Source: Verrucomicrobiaceae bacterium UBA7681
GTDB taxonomy: Bacteria > Verrucomicrobiota > Verrucomicrobiia > Verrucomicrobiales > Verrucomicrobiaceae
Length of the DNA: 21,555 bases
Assembly: GCA_002482965.1 (NCBI GenBank)
Contig: DLGZ01000086.1
Span: 1,683-23,237, forward strand
Reading direction: 5' to 3'
Positions 7,515 to 16,301 of this stretch are shown here, piece by piece (position 1 is the stretch's first letter; every line of letters starts with the position of its first letter). The notes beneath the pieces are model-generated. The model was not told the DNA's origin, ran no database searches, and saw nothing but the letters and a program-made list of their open reading frames with translations. A program made the position numbers and the translations under genes.

Positions 7515-9473
7515 ATGAAGCACCTTACTTTCGCCCTTGTCCTCGCCGGGCTGTCTCCAGCCAGCGCCCAGGTCCTCCCCGGCAGCACCGGTGCCCCCCC
7601 GGCCAACACCACTTCCAACAACAATTACAACATGGTGCCCGGCTCCGCCGCTGACCGGCAGACGGACACCCAGACCGGGCTCAACAACATGCCCATGGCG
7701 GATCCCGGTTCAGAGAACGTCGCTTTCAACGGCAAGCTCTGGAATGTGACCAACAACCGCCTCATGCGCTCCCGGTTTGAGACCTATCTCACCACGCCCG
7801 AGGCCAACGGCCCGGAAGACCAGGCCTACCGTGACCTCATGGCCCAGATCATGGAACTGCTCGCCCCCACGCACAAGCAGGCGCCCGATCCTGTCACCAA
7901 GATGCAGGCCCGTGGGCCGGAAGTCGTGAAAGCCTTCGCCCTCCTGCCAGAAGCCGGCGCAGCCAGAATCGACGGCGGCCTCTGCAATGCCGTCGCCAAC
8001 GCCATCTGGGATGTGTGGACCGCTCAAAAACGCGTCAACGAACGCAAGCTCGCCAACAACGCCATGATGGATCGCCGCAAGCAGCTCGAATGGAACGCGG
8101 AAATGGGCATGAGCAGCACCCCCCTGACCAAAAACAGCGGCCCCGCCTCCAAAAACGGCGCTACGCAAACCAATGCGCAGGCGCAGCAGACCAACAGCGC
8201 CACCGTCGGCCGCACCTCCGGCTACATCAAAGGCATCGCTGAAATCGAAGCCCGCACGAAATTGAACGAGGCCGCCATGGGCCTCTCTGAAGTCACCAGC
8301 AAGATTCAGTTCCAGGCCCTCATCATTCAGATGTTCATGCAGCGCCGCTTTGAGCACGCCGTCATCGCCTGCCGCTTCTACCCCAATCTCTTCCGCGACG
8401 GCGAAAGCATCCTCCAGCTCGAAAAAGATAGCGACGTGCAAAAGCTCCTCTCCAGCAGCTTCGGCGTACCTCCCACCGTCAGCATGATCGACGGCCTCTC
8501 CCTCGAAGCCATCCGCAGCGTCGATGAATCTCTCGTCTCCTTCGAAAATCTCGTCGCCCGCCGGGACGTGGACAGCGCCAGCAACCGCCTGCTCGAAGCC
8601 TATGCCATCGGCGAATACCTGCCCCGCGTCCGCCGCCTGCCCATGTCTGAAAAGACCAAAGTGCTCGATTTCGTGCGCAAGAAAAACAAGCTGCTCTCCT
8701 TCCTGGAAATGAAGGACTATTCCAGCGCCGAAGTCGTCGTCACGGAACTCCGCGCCTCCTCCGACGACTTTGAATACGCCAAGCCGCTCGCCGCGATTCA
8801 GACCGCCAAAACCATGAGCAATCTCCATGTGAACAACGCCAATGCCGCCATGGGCAGCAAGGATGCCGTGACCGTGGAGAAGGAGATGCGGGCCGCCGCA
8901 GAAATCTGGCCCACCAACCCCCGCGTCACCCAGCTCAGCGAGCACATGATGCAGTCCACCGACATGAAGTCCCAGGCGCTCATGGAGTTCGACCGCCTCC
9001 TCAGCCAGCGCAACTACCGCCAGATCTTCGAAAACCAGGCCCCCTTCATCGCTGCCGTCGCCGATGACCTCACCCGCAAGCAGCAGCTCGAAAAAGTCCT
9101 CAAGGACATGGGCCGGCTGGAGCTCGTCCTCGGTGGTGCCAAGGAAATGGCCGCCAGCAGCCCTCCCGCAGCATGGGAAAAAGTGGAGATGGAATCCAAA
9201 CTCTACCCCGACGATCCCATGCTCAGCAAAATGCGCGCAGACCTCGGTGTGAAGGCCAGTGAATTCGTCACCGCCATTGAAAACGCCCGCCAGCAGGAAG
9301 AAAAGCAGCAGGTCGGCTCCGCCCTCGCCTGGTATTTGAAAGCCAAGAGCATGCACCCCCTCAGCGAGATGGCCCGCGATGGCATCAAGCGCCTCGTTGA
9401 AGTCGTCAAAAACGGCGACCAGCCCCCCGCCACCACCCCCGACCCCACCTCGGCTTCAACGCTCAACAACTAG
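7515..9473 (+). CDS. Secreted helical, TPR-like protein of unknown function
   Basis: A 652-residue protein with a signal peptide at residues 1-19 (MKHLTFALVLAGLSPASAQ). Residues 20-60 are low-complexity, rich in Asn, Thr, Gly and Pro. The rest is predicted alpha-helical. A linker rich in Gln, Asn, Thr and Ala separates an N-terminal helical block from a larger one, and the C-terminal part (AWYLKAKSMHPLSEMARDGI) reads like a degenerate TPR helix pair. The last 20 residues are a Pro/Thr/Ser tail. I do not recognise a named family. It may be a periplasmic or outer-membrane-associated scaffold. It follows the OB-fold-like gene by 12 bases. A 548-residue antisense frame over it is a composition artefact. 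Confidence 0.75.
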   Translation: MKHLTFALVLAGLSPASAQVLPGSTGAPPANTTSNNNYNMVPGSAADRQTDTQTGLNNMPMADPGSENVAFNGKLWNVTNNRLMRSRFETYLTTPEANGPEDQAYRDLMAQIMELLAPTHKQAPDPVTKMQARGPEVVKAFALLPEAGAARIDGGLCNAVANAIWDVWTAQKRVNERKLANNAMMDRRKQLEWNAEMGMSSTPLTKNSGPASKNGATQTNAQAQQTNSATVGRTSGYIKGIAEIEARTKLNEAAMGLSEVTSKIQFQALIIQMFMQRRFEHAVIACRFYPNLFRDGESILQLEKDSDVQKLLSSSFGVPPTVSMIDGLSLEAIRSVDESLVSFENLVARRDVDSASNRLLEAYAIGEYLPRVRRLPMSEKTKVLDFVRKKNKLLSFLEMKDYSSAEVVVTELRASSDDFEYAKPLAAIQTAKTMSNLHVNNANAAMGSKDAVTVEKEMRAAAEIWPTNPRVTQLSEHMMQSTDMKSQALMEFDRLLSQRNYRQIFENQAPFIAAVADDLTRKQQLEKVLKDMGRLELVLGGAKEMAASSPPAAWEKVEMESKLYPDDPMLSKMRADLGVKASEFVTAIENARQQEEKQQVGSALAWYLKAKSMHPLSEMARDGIKRLVEVVKNGDQPPATTPDPTSASTLNN

Positions 9474-9491
9474 AGCGCTCTCGTCGCCGAA

Positions 9492-9584
9492 AGCGCGTAG
9501 CGCTGGCACAACCGTAGCCGTGGGCGCCAGCCCACGGAACAGCAACGCCCATGATTGTGGAATCCAGTGGGACCGCGTAGCGGT
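9492..9584. repeat. Twin covarying mini-hairpins
   Basis: Two copies of one short unit. AGCGC-GTA-GCGCT (9492-9504) is followed by GGCACAA; ACCGC-GTA-GCGGT (9572-9584) is followed by GACACAA and then ACC. In the stem, position 2 is G paired with C in one copy and C paired with G in the other, so both bases changed while pairing was kept. The conserved GTA loop and CACAA tail mark them as members of one repeat family. Confidence 0.6.
9514..9537. repeat. REP-like hairpin with GTAG head
   Basis: GTAG (9514-9517) directly precedes CCGTGGGC-GCCA-GCCCACGG (9518-9537), a perfect 8-pair stem with a 4-base loop. It sits between the twin mini-hairpins in the 9474-9641 spacer, where a plus-strand and a minus-strand gene converge. 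A GTAG or GGAG tetranucleotide at the foot of a hairpin is the mark of REP elements mobilised by RAYT transposases in other bacteria; no such gene is in this window. The rest of the spacer shows no gene. Confidence 0.6.
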
Positions 9585-9641
9585 GACACAAACCTCCGCT
9601 CCACCCATCGCATTCGCCGAAACGCGCGCGCCAAGTCAGAA

Positions 9642-9809
9642 TTACTTGCCTGTTGCGTCCTCCACAGCATCACGAATGCCTTCAGCAGGGCGTGAATCTG
9701 TGGCGTCATCAATCTTGTCTCCGATCTTTTCTGCCGGACCTTTCTTGCAGCTGGAAAGAGCGCTCACGGATACAAGGAACAAGGCAAGGATGCAGCAGAT
9801 TGATTTCAT
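9642..9809 (-). CDS. Small lipoprotein of 55 residues
   Basis: A short but convincing gene: MKSICCILALFLVSVSALSS followed by lipidation Cys21 (lipobox L18-S19-S20-C21). The mature peptide is about 35 residues, strongly charged: KKGPAEKIGDKIDDATDSRP, then AEGIRDAVEDATGK. It would form one or two amphipathic helices anchored to a membrane. Short lipoproteins with a CxxKGPAEKxGxKIDxA start are common in Gram-negative genomes and have no clear function; some resemble entericidins. It lies 58 bases downstream of the ABC ATPase stop on the same strand, and could be transcribed with it or alone. Confidence 0.8.
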   Translation of the reverse strand: MKSICCILALFLVSVSALSSCKKGPAEKIGDKIDDATDSRPAEGIRDAVEDATGK

Positions 9810-9867
9810 ACCATCAGATCGCTTCTGACTCCCTCCCTGCGCGTATCCTCTTTCACATTCCTCTCGA

Positions 9868-10605
9868 TCACCGGTACTTCGACAGCCCCTCCAAATACCG
9901 CTGCGCCAGCTCCGTCTCCGGCTTCACAAAAAAATCCCCCGCCGCCGCAGACTCTTCCACCTTCCCCGCAGCGAGGAAGACCACCCAGTCCGCCACCTTG
10001 CGCGCAAAGCTGATCTCATGCGTGGCCAGAATGATGCTTTGTCCCGCCTCGGCCAGTTCTCGTATCACATCCAGCACCTCGCCCGTCATCACCGGATCCA
10101 GCGCGGAAGTTGGTTCGTCCAGCAGCAGCAACTTTGGTTTCGGTGCCAGTGCCCTCGCGATGGCGGCACGCTGCTGCTGCCCCCCCGAAAGCTGGCTCGG
10201 CCGTTTGTTCTCATGCCCTGTCAGCCCGAGTCGATGCAGCAACTCCAGCGCACGCTGCGTCGCCAGCGTTTCGCTCATCCCATGCACTTCCCGCAGCGGC
10301 AGTGCGATGTTTTGCAACGCCGTGAGATGGGGAAAAAGATTGTACCCCTGAAAGACAAAACCATTCCCACGCCGCTCCTTCAAAGCCCCGTCTTCATCAT
10401 GCGGCAGCGTGCGCGCGTCGATGCTCACATGCCCATCATCCGGCACCAGCAGACTGCCCAGCACGCGCAGCAGCGTGGACTTGCCACCACCCGAAGGCCC
10501 CAGCAGCGCGATCACGCGCGCCTCATCCCCCGTGGCAAAAGAGGCCCCATCCAGCGCTGCATGCGCTCCATACCGCTTCGTCACCGCACACGTTTCAAGT
10601 TTCAT
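9868..10605 (-). CDS. Amino-acid-type ABC transporter ATP-binding protein (GlnQ/HisP family)
   Basis: A 245-residue cytoplasmic ATPase. Walker A is GPSGGGKST (36-44), the Q-loop Gln is Q86 in FVFQGYNLFPHLT, the signature is LSGGQQQR (139-146), Walker B is LLLLDEP with catalytic E164, and the H-loop is H196 in ATHE. The Q-loop sequence NLFPHLTALQNI is typical of polar-amino-acid importers. The ATG at 10605 has a strong ribosome-binding site and the permease gene overlaps it by 11 bases, so the two are one transcription unit. A longer frame starting at 10704 runs inside the permease gene and is rejected. Confidence 0.95.
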   Translation of the reverse strand: MKLETCAVTKRYGAHAALDGASFATGDEARVIALLGPSGGGKSTLLRVLGSLLVPDDGHVSIDARTLPHDEDGALKERRGNGFVFQGYNLFPHLTALQNIALPLREVHGMSETLATQRALELLHRLGLTGHENKRPSQLSGGQQQRAAIARALAPKPKLLLLDEPTSALDPVMTGEVLDVIRELAEAGQSIILATHEISFARKVADWVVFLAAGKVEESAAAGDFFVKPETELAQRYLEGLSKYR

Positions 10606-11362
10606 ACGCAAACCTCCCTTCCAAACGACGCGCCAGATTTGAAAGCGGTATCGTGACCACAAGGTAGGCCAGCGCCAGCGGCAGATAGCCCTCCAAATGC
10701 GCAAAGTTGGCTGCGCCCATGATCTTGACCTTCTGCACCAGTTCCTCGATGCCGATAGCCGAAAGCAGCGACGAGTCCTTGATCAGCGAAACCAGCTGCC
10801 CCGTCGTACCTGGCAGCGCACGTCGCAGCGCCTGCGGAATGATCACAAACCGGTACGTTTGCGCCTTGCTAAACCCAACCGCACGCGCCGCCTCAAGCTG
10901 CGAAGCACTGATGCTTTCCACAGCACCCCGAAAAATCTCCGCCAGATACGCCCCCTCAAAGCAGCCCAGCAAAATGATCCCCGTAAAGAGCGGCTGATCG
11001 ATGCTCAGCGCCTGCGCGATGATGTAATGGCCAATGAGCAGCTGCACCAGCAACGGCGATCCACGCACCACTTCGACCACACTCCCGCATCCCATCCGCA
11101 CCGGCAGCCACCGCGCACGCCTCCCCAGCATCAGCAAAAAACCAAACGCTATGCTGACCACCATCGCTACCAGCGACAGCCCCATCGTCGTCAGCCACCC
11201 ATAGAAAAACTGCTGCCGATATTGCCACACCCCGCTCCAGTTCCACGGATACTCCACAGCAGAAAACACCCCGTAAAAAGCCGCCGAAGCCAGCGCAAAA
11301 ATCCCAAGCGCATAAAGCGCGCGGCGTGTCTTCGAGACAGGAATGGCGTGTGAGGCGGACAA
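10595..11362 (-). CDS. Amino-acid-type ABC transporter permease (HisM/GlnP family)
   Basis: An inner-membrane permease of about 255 residues. Several membrane segments are visible, starting with ALYALGIFALASAAFYGVF, and the EAA loop EAARAVGFSKAQTYRFVIIP, which docks the ATPase, is well conserved. VVEVVRGSPLLVQLL is the characteristic HisM-type segment. The start is uncertain. I use TTG at 11362, 14 bases after AAGGGAG (11377-11383), because the frame upstream to ATG 11446 or 11479 reads as non-hydrophobic, cysteine-rich filler unlike a permease N-terminus. No solute-binding protein gene is next to it, so the substrate is unknown; polar amino acids are the family norm. Confidence 0.88.
   Translation of the reverse strand: MSASHAIPVSKTRRALYALGIFALASAAFYGVFSAVEYPWNWSGVWQYRQQFFYGWLTTMGLSLVAMVVSIAFGFLLMLGRRARWLPVRMGCGSVVEVVRGSPLLVQLLIGHYIIAQALSIDQPLFTGIILLGCFEGAYLAEIFRGAVESISASQLEAARAVGFSKAQTYRFVIIPQALRRALPGTTGQLVSLIKDSSLLSAIGIEELVQKVKIMGAANFAHLEGYLPLALAYLVVTIPLSNLARRLEGRFAYET
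10613..10620 (-). promoter_or_regulatory. Strong Shine-Dalgarno of the ABC ATPase gene
   Basis: AAGGGAGG on the minus strand, seven bases before the ATG at 10605. It fixes the start codon and is one of only two textbook SD sites I see in the window. Confidence 0.8.
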
Positions 11363-11449
11363 GACCCGGTGATTTACTCCCTTGTTGAAACTTGCGCAAT
11401 CGAATGACAAACATGGCTTCGCAGCAACTGGTCCTGGGCAGACCATCTC

Positions 11450-11462
11450 GATCAAGTTGATC
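11450..11462. promoter_or_regulatory. Perfect inverted repeat, possible operator
   Basis: GATCAA-G-TTGATC lies in the 306-base region between the divergent permease and PEP-CTERM genes. A smaller palindrome, GCAT-GA-ATGC, follows at 11468-11477. Such sites often bind dimeric regulators, but no promoter boxes can be placed around it with confidence. The remaining bases of 11363-11668 show no gene. Confidence 0.25.
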
Positions 11463-11643
11463 CCGCAGCATGAATGCATTGACCTAGGGTCTTATTCCAT
11501 GGTGACCGCGCATAAGGAGCCAGGAAGGCTGAATCAGCGACCGATGAACACGGGAGATCACGCTGAAATCGATGGTGCCGCATCATAGTATTATTGTGCT
11601 CAATCGGTCCCAGAGGCCGCTCATGGGCTGCTTTTCTGCTTGG

Positions 11644-11667
11644 AGAGAAAACACCCCCGGTTTCTCT
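11644..11667 (+). promoter_or_regulatory. Hairpin immediately before the PEP-CTERM gene start
   Basis: AGAGAAA (11644-11650) pairs perfectly with TTTCTCT (11661-11667) across a 10-base loop, ending one base before the ATG at 11669. The only SD-like bases, GGAG (11642-11645), sit at the foot of the stem. The hairpin could hide the start or bring the GGAG close to it. Confidence 0.35.
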
Positions 11668-11668
11668 T

Positions 11669-14600
11669 ATGCGTCATCTTTTTCGTTCTTTGTTTTTAGC
11701 CCTGTGCTTGTGGCTTTGCCCCGGCACTTCCGTTCACGCAGACCCCACACTCCTCACCTGGGACGGCACGCCGTCCACCCTGGGAGTCATCGACAACGTC
11801 GCCGGGACCTGGACGAATCTTAACACCAACACCAATTGGTACAATGCCGCCGGCACGCCAGCAAACCAGGCCTGGGATCCGACCGCGATTGCCCAGTTTG
11901 GTTCTCTGAACTCCACCCTGGGTGCCATCATCACCGTCAACGAAGCCATCAGCGTGGCCGGCATGAATTTTCTGCCGCTGAATGGCACGCTCACCGGGGC
12001 CCCCTTTCAATTCTCGGGCACCGGGTCAGTCAATCTCGGCAGCGGTGCCACCATCAATATTGCGACCAACGCCACCAACAGCAGCGGCAACTATGTGAAG
12101 TTTAACGTGCCCGTCGTCGCTAACAACCTCACGGTGAACAAGTCTGACGGCACTCTGGCGGCTTTCTTTGATCTGGCGGGCATCAACACCAATCTGACCG
12201 GCACCCTCACACTCAAAAGCACCGTCGCAGGAGGCGGCATCTTTGCGGTTCTCAAGCCCGCGAACATCACAGGCCTGTCGAGCATCGTCGTGGAAAGCGG
12301 TTCCACGATTTATTTCAGCGTGGCCAACGCCAGTTTCACGACCGCCACCACCATCGCAGGCACCACCGTACCGGCCATCCGTTTGGACAGCTCCGGCAAC
12401 ACCTTCACCAGTGCCGCCACCATCACCCTCAGTGCCACGGCTCGGTTTCATACCAGCGTCAACGTTGTTGCCACCACCATCAACGCCAACATCACCGAGA
12501 CGACCGGCGGCAGCAAAAGTTTCCAACGCAGCGCCACGATCGCCGCCAATTCCACCGCTTTAGTCACGATGACTTACGGAGGAACCAACAATTACACAGG
12601 CACCACCACTTTTGGCACCTTGACGAGTCTGCTCAGCACCAGCGACATCGGTGAAGGCGGAGTGAATGTTTTAAATTTCGCCTCGGCCTCCGCTCCGGAT
12701 AACAACATCTTCTACAACGGCGTCACGGCCAATACGCTGACCCTCGTCGGTGGCACGGCCTCCACGACTACCTTGAAAATGATTGGCGCCTTGGGCGAGA
12801 CCAACAGCCAGACCTTTTCAGGACTCATCCTTCAGCAGGGCAGCACCGGAGTCGAAGTCATTTCGGATGTCAGAGGCACCGCAAATCTTAATCTCGGTGC
12901 GATCACCCGCACTGCCTACACCGCCCTTTCCATCAGGGGGCCTGCTAGCGGCAGCATCACCGCCACATACGGCGCATCGTCCGACACATTCATGGGTCCC
13001 TGGGCCACCTACATTGCAGGAGATGGTATCAATGCCAGTTGGGCCGCCCTTGTCGGCGGTACAGTCTCTCTCTACACCGGAAACCTCGACTACGTGACAG
13101 GCACCGCCATTGGCTTGCTGCCAGGATATACCGCAACGTCCAACTTGCGTGTCTCCGCCACCTCCACCGGCGCAGTCACTTCTTCCGGCACCACCAATAT
13201 CGCCACCGTTTCCATGACAGATGCCAGCAGCGCACGCACTCTGGACATCGGCAACGGAAACACCCTCCGATTGGCCACGCTCGGCGGCATCCAGGTAATC
13301 AAAGGCGCTCAAGACTTCACAGTCGGCACATTGGGAGACACCAGCGTTTTAATGGCTGGCGGCACGTCCACCAATGTGGCCGGAGAGCTCTACCTGACCA
13401 ATCTCTCCTCCACTTCCAATCTCACCATCAACTCGCTGATCAAGAACAACGGCACCGGTGCCACCACCTTGATCCTCAATGGCACCGGCCGCACGATCCT
13501 CACCGGGGCCAATGACTTCTCCGGCAATGTGCTTGTCAACAGCGGCATCCTGGAAGTGCGCAACAACAGCGCGCTGGGCGTGGTTTCCACCAGCCTGACA
13601 AAAATCATGACCGGTGCCTCCCTGAATATCTCCGGCGGTATCACGCTGGCGGAGAACTTTCAGATCAACGGCCACGGCATCTCCTTCGATGGGGCCATTC
13701 GCAGCCTGAGCGACAACAACAACATCTCCGGCATCCTCCGCGCCCAGTCATCCACGCGCATTGCTTCGGACCTCGGACTCCTAACCTTGAGCGGCGGCAT
13801 TGCCGCCCAGACCACCAGCATCGCCGTGTATTTCTCCGGCGCTGGCAACATCGAGATCACCGGCACCATCACCGGCACCACCCCCATTCTGATTAAAGAG
13901 GGGACAGGCACGCTCACCATCAGCAATAGAAGTTCGAATGGCATCGCCACCGTCTCCAATGGAACGCTCGCCCTGAACTTCAGCGGTGCTGCCGCACCGG
14001 CCACGAATATTCTCTTTGCCAACACCACCGCCGGCAACGTGCTGAACATGAGCAATGGCACCACCTTTCGCGTCACCGGCAAGGCCGCCACCGTCAACAC
14101 CCAGGCCTTCACTTCTCTGAACTTCACCAGCGCCGGCAAGTTCAGCCTGTCGGCCGTGCAAAACGGAGCCACCAGCCTCAACACCACCTTTGCCACAATC
14201 ACCCGCGTTTCGGGAGCCATTGTGCAGTTTGACAGTACTGCGCTCGCAGGCTTTGCCGCGACCAGTGGCACGGTGGACGCGCTGCTCACGGGCACAGGCG
14301 GTGTCGCCTATGCCACGGTCGGATTGAACGACTGGGCAGCCACCGCAGGCGCTGCGAAAAACATCGTCGGCTTGTCCACCATCAGCGGCGGCTACACCAC
14401 CAGCAGCGTCAGCGGCAATGCCGACATCACCGCCAGCGCCAGCATCAGTGCGAACACCGCCGTGTCCAGCCTTCGGTTCAACACCGACACCGGAGCCCTC
14501 CTCACTTTGTCGGACACCACCGGCGGGACCAGCTATTTGACGACTGGCGGCATCCTTGTCACTCCCGACGTGGGGGCAAACGACATCCTCATCTCCATCG

Positions 14601-16297
14601 GCGCATTGCGCGCCCCCTCGGGAGCTTCCGAATTCGTCATCATCCAAAACAACACCCAGGGTGCCCTGCGCATCAGTTCCAGAATCACCAACAGTGCAGC
14701 GGCCTCACCGGCAGCAACCACCGTCGTCAAGTCCGGCCTGGGCACCGTCATCATGGAGGCTAACGTCATCTACAATCAGGGCCCCTTCCTCTCTGCTTAT
14801 TACACCAGCGCAACACGCATTCAGGAAGGAACCATGCAGTACGTCTCCACGCTCGCTGGGGGCACCACGCTGCTTTATCCCGTGTATTCCGCTGGCGACT
14901 TCATCCTCGGCACGGGCACCTCCAGTGCCAAGCTCGTCATCGGTAGCGGCACCTCCAACGTCAATCTTTGGGGCGGCCTGAGCATTGAAGGCACCGGCAC
15001 CACCAACTCCGTCGTCGGCGGATCCTCCACCTTGTCAGGCTTCACCCTTCACAAATCCGGCGTCGTGCGTGACTTTCGCAACGGCATCATTGGTGGTACC
15101 GGCCAGTATGAAAACAACCTGACCCTCACTATCAATTCCGGCACCCTCCAGCTCGGCTCCGTCAACACCTATGCGGGAAAGACCACCATCAACCAAGACT
15201 TCCTCGAAGTCCAAAAGCTCGCCAACACCGGCTCCGCCAGCTCCTTGGGCACCGGAGATTTTAACGCCGCAAGCTCCATCATCGATCTCGCCGCCGGAGT
15301 TGGAGCCTCCGCCGGCAGCACCGTGACTGCCACCCTCCGCTACACGGGCACCACCGATTCCGTCACCAACCGCGTCGTCAATATCGCCGCCAGTGGCACC
15401 GTCACCAACACCACCTTCGTCAACGGCATCATCGAGAACATCGGCACAGGAACCGTCAAGTTCACCACCGCCTTCACCACCAGCGGCGCCAACACCGCCC
15501 AGCGCACCCTCACCCTGGCTGGAACCAACACCGGCGACAACTCCATCGCCGGCATGGGAAATGCCACCTCCGCTCCCTCCGCCCCCGGCGTAAAACTCGC
15601 CAAGATCGGCACCGGCACCTGGATCATCACCGGCCCCAGCACCTACACCGGCGGCACCACCGTTTCAGCAGGCACACTCCTCGTCGGAAATTCCACCATG
15701 ACCGGCTCCGCCACCGGCACCGGCGCAGTGGACGTCTCTGCAGGTGCCACCCTCGGCGGTAACGGACGCATCGCCGCCGCCGCAGACAAATCCATCTCCA
15801 TCGTAGGCGGCACACTCAGCGTCGGCATCCCCTCCGCCACCAGCGCAGGCATCCTGCAGATCGTCACCTCCGGTACCGGCACCCTGAGTCTCGATCAAAA
15901 TTCCACCCTCGTCCTCGATCTCTTTTCAGGCGTCGGCCAAAACAACACCCTCAATGCCAGCGCAGCCGACATCCTCGCAGTGAGCGGAACCTTCACTCTT
16001 GGCACCGGTACGATCCTCAAAGTCTCCAATCCCAACAGCCTCACCGGATTCACCGCCAATGATCAATGGAAACTCTTTGATTGGACCGACCTCACCTCAC
16101 CCGTCACCGGAACCTTCGCCTCCTTTGATCTCCCCACGCTCGGCGGCAGTCTTCAATGGGACCTCAGCCAGATCTACACCACCGGCATCCTTCTCATCTC
16201 TGACGCCCCAGAACCCTCACGCGCTCTCCTTCTCTTCCTGGCTCTCGCCACCATGGCCACCCGCCGCCGCAGACCGGTTGGCAAAGCTGCCCCATAA
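11669..16297 (+). CDS. Giant autotransporter-associated beta-strand repeat protein with PEP-CTERM tail
   Basis: A 1542-residue surface or secreted protein. The signal peptide is residues 1-24 (MRHLFRSLFLALCLWLCPGT, then SVHA). The body is Thr/Ser/Asn/Gly/Ala-rich with no cysteine after the signal, typical of a long beta-helix. Autotransporter-associated beta-strand repeats are clearest near residue 605 (GTGRTILTGANDFSGNVLVN) and near 1313 (GTGTWIITGPSTYTGGTTVS), with weaker ones near 740, 1030 and 1160. The C-terminus is a PEP-CTERM signal: APEPSR, a hydrophobic segment ALLLFLALATMA, then TRRRRP. This is the tag cut by exosortase; there is no outer-membrane barrel domain. The ATG at 11669 is chosen for the signal peptide; a TTG at 11594 would add 25 residues. 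No exosortase gene is in the window. Confidence 0.9.
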   Translation: MRHLFRSLFLALCLWLCPGTSVHADPTLLTWDGTPSTLGVIDNVAGTWTNLNTNTNWYNAAGTPANQAWDPTAIAQFGSLNSTLGAIITVNEAISVAGMNFLPLNGTLTGAPFQFSGTGSVNLGSGATINIATNATNSSGNYVKFNVPVVANNLTVNKSDGTLAAFFDLAGINTNLTGTLTLKSTVAGGGIFAVLKPANITGLSSIVVESGSTIYFSVANASFTTATTIAGTTVPAIRLDSSGNTFTSAATITLSATARFHTSVNVVATTINANITETTGGSKSFQRSATIAANSTALVTMTYGGTNNYTGTTTFGTLTSLLSTSDIGEGGVNVLNFASASAPDNNIFYNGVTANTLTLVGGTASTTTLKMIGALGETNSQTFSGLILQQGSTGVEVISDVRGTANLNLGAITRTAYTALSIRGPASGSITATYGASSDTFMGPWATYIAGDGINASWAALVGGTVSLYTGNLDYVTGTAIGLLPGYTATSNLRVSATSTGAVTSSGTTNIATVSMTDASSARTLDIGNGNTLRLATLGGIQVIKGAQDFTVGTLGDTSVLMAGGTSTNVAGELYLTNLSSTSNLTINSLIKNNGTGATTLILNGTGRTILTGANDFSGNVLVNSGILEVRNNSALGVVSTSLTKIMTGASLNISGGITLAENFQINGHGISFDGAIRSLSDNNNISGILRAQSSTRIASDLGLLTLSGGIAAQTTSIAVYFSGAGNIEITGTITGTTPILIKEGTGTLTISNRSSNGIATVSNGTLALNFSGAAAPATNILFANTTAGNVLNMSNGTTFRVTGKAATVNTQAFTSLNFTSAGKFSLSAVQNGATSLNTTFATITRVSGAIVQFDSTALAGFAATSGTVDALLTGTGGVAYATVGLNDWAATAGAAKNIVGLSTISGGYTTSSVSGNADITASASISANTAVSSLRFNTDTGALLTLSDTTGGTSYLTTGGILVTPDVGANDILISIGALRAPSGASEFVIIQNNTQGALRISSRITNSAAASPAATTVVKSGLGTVIMEANVIYNQGPFLSAYYTSATRIQEGTMQYVSTLAGGTTLLYPVYSAGDFILGTGTSSAKLVIGSGTSNVNLWGGLSIEGTGTTNSVVGGSSTLSGFTLHKSGVVRDFRNGIIGGTGQYENNLTLTINSGTLQLGSVNTYAGKTTINQDFLEVQKLANTGSASSLGTGDFNAASSIIDLAAGVGASAGSTVTATLRYTGTTDSVTNRVVNIAASGTVTNTTFVNGIIENIGTGTVKFTTAFTTSGANTAQRTLTLAGTNTGDNSIAGMGNATSAPSAPGVKLAKIGTGTWIITGPSTYTGGTTVSAGTLLVGNSTMTGSATGTGAVDVSAGATLGGNGRIAAAADKSISIVGGTLSVGIPSATSAGILQIVTSGTGTLSLDQNSTLVLDLFSGVGQNNTLNASAADILAVSGTFTLGTGTILKVSNPNSLTGFTANDQWKLFDWTDLTSPVTGTFASFDLPTLGGSLQWDLSQIYTTGILLISDAPEPSRALLLFLALATMATRRRRPVGKAAP

Positions 16298-16301
16298 CTT
16301 C

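Noticed and set aside
7710..9356. 548-residue antisense frame over the helical secreted protein
   Set aside because: The composition (long runs of G, E, D, H, V, F) is what the reverse of C-ending codons gives; there is no signal, motif or start context.
9379..9828. 149-residue plus-strand frame across the Sel-like gene end and the spacer
   Set aside because: It crosses the stop of the real gene, the repeat cluster and the antisense lipoprotein; the product is Ser/Pro-rich noise.
11626..11639. GG-N10-GC pattern resembling a sigma-54 promoter before the PEP-CTERM gene
   Set aside because: Only the invariant dinucleotides fit; the surrounding bases do not match TGGCAC-N5-TTGCA, and the pattern arises often by chance. 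Noted because PEP-CTERM systems are often linked to sigma-54 regulators.
13781..14647. 288-residue antisense frame inside the PEP-CTERM gene
   Set aside because: Gly/Ala/Asp-rich mirror of the Thr/Gly/Ala beta repeats; no family features.
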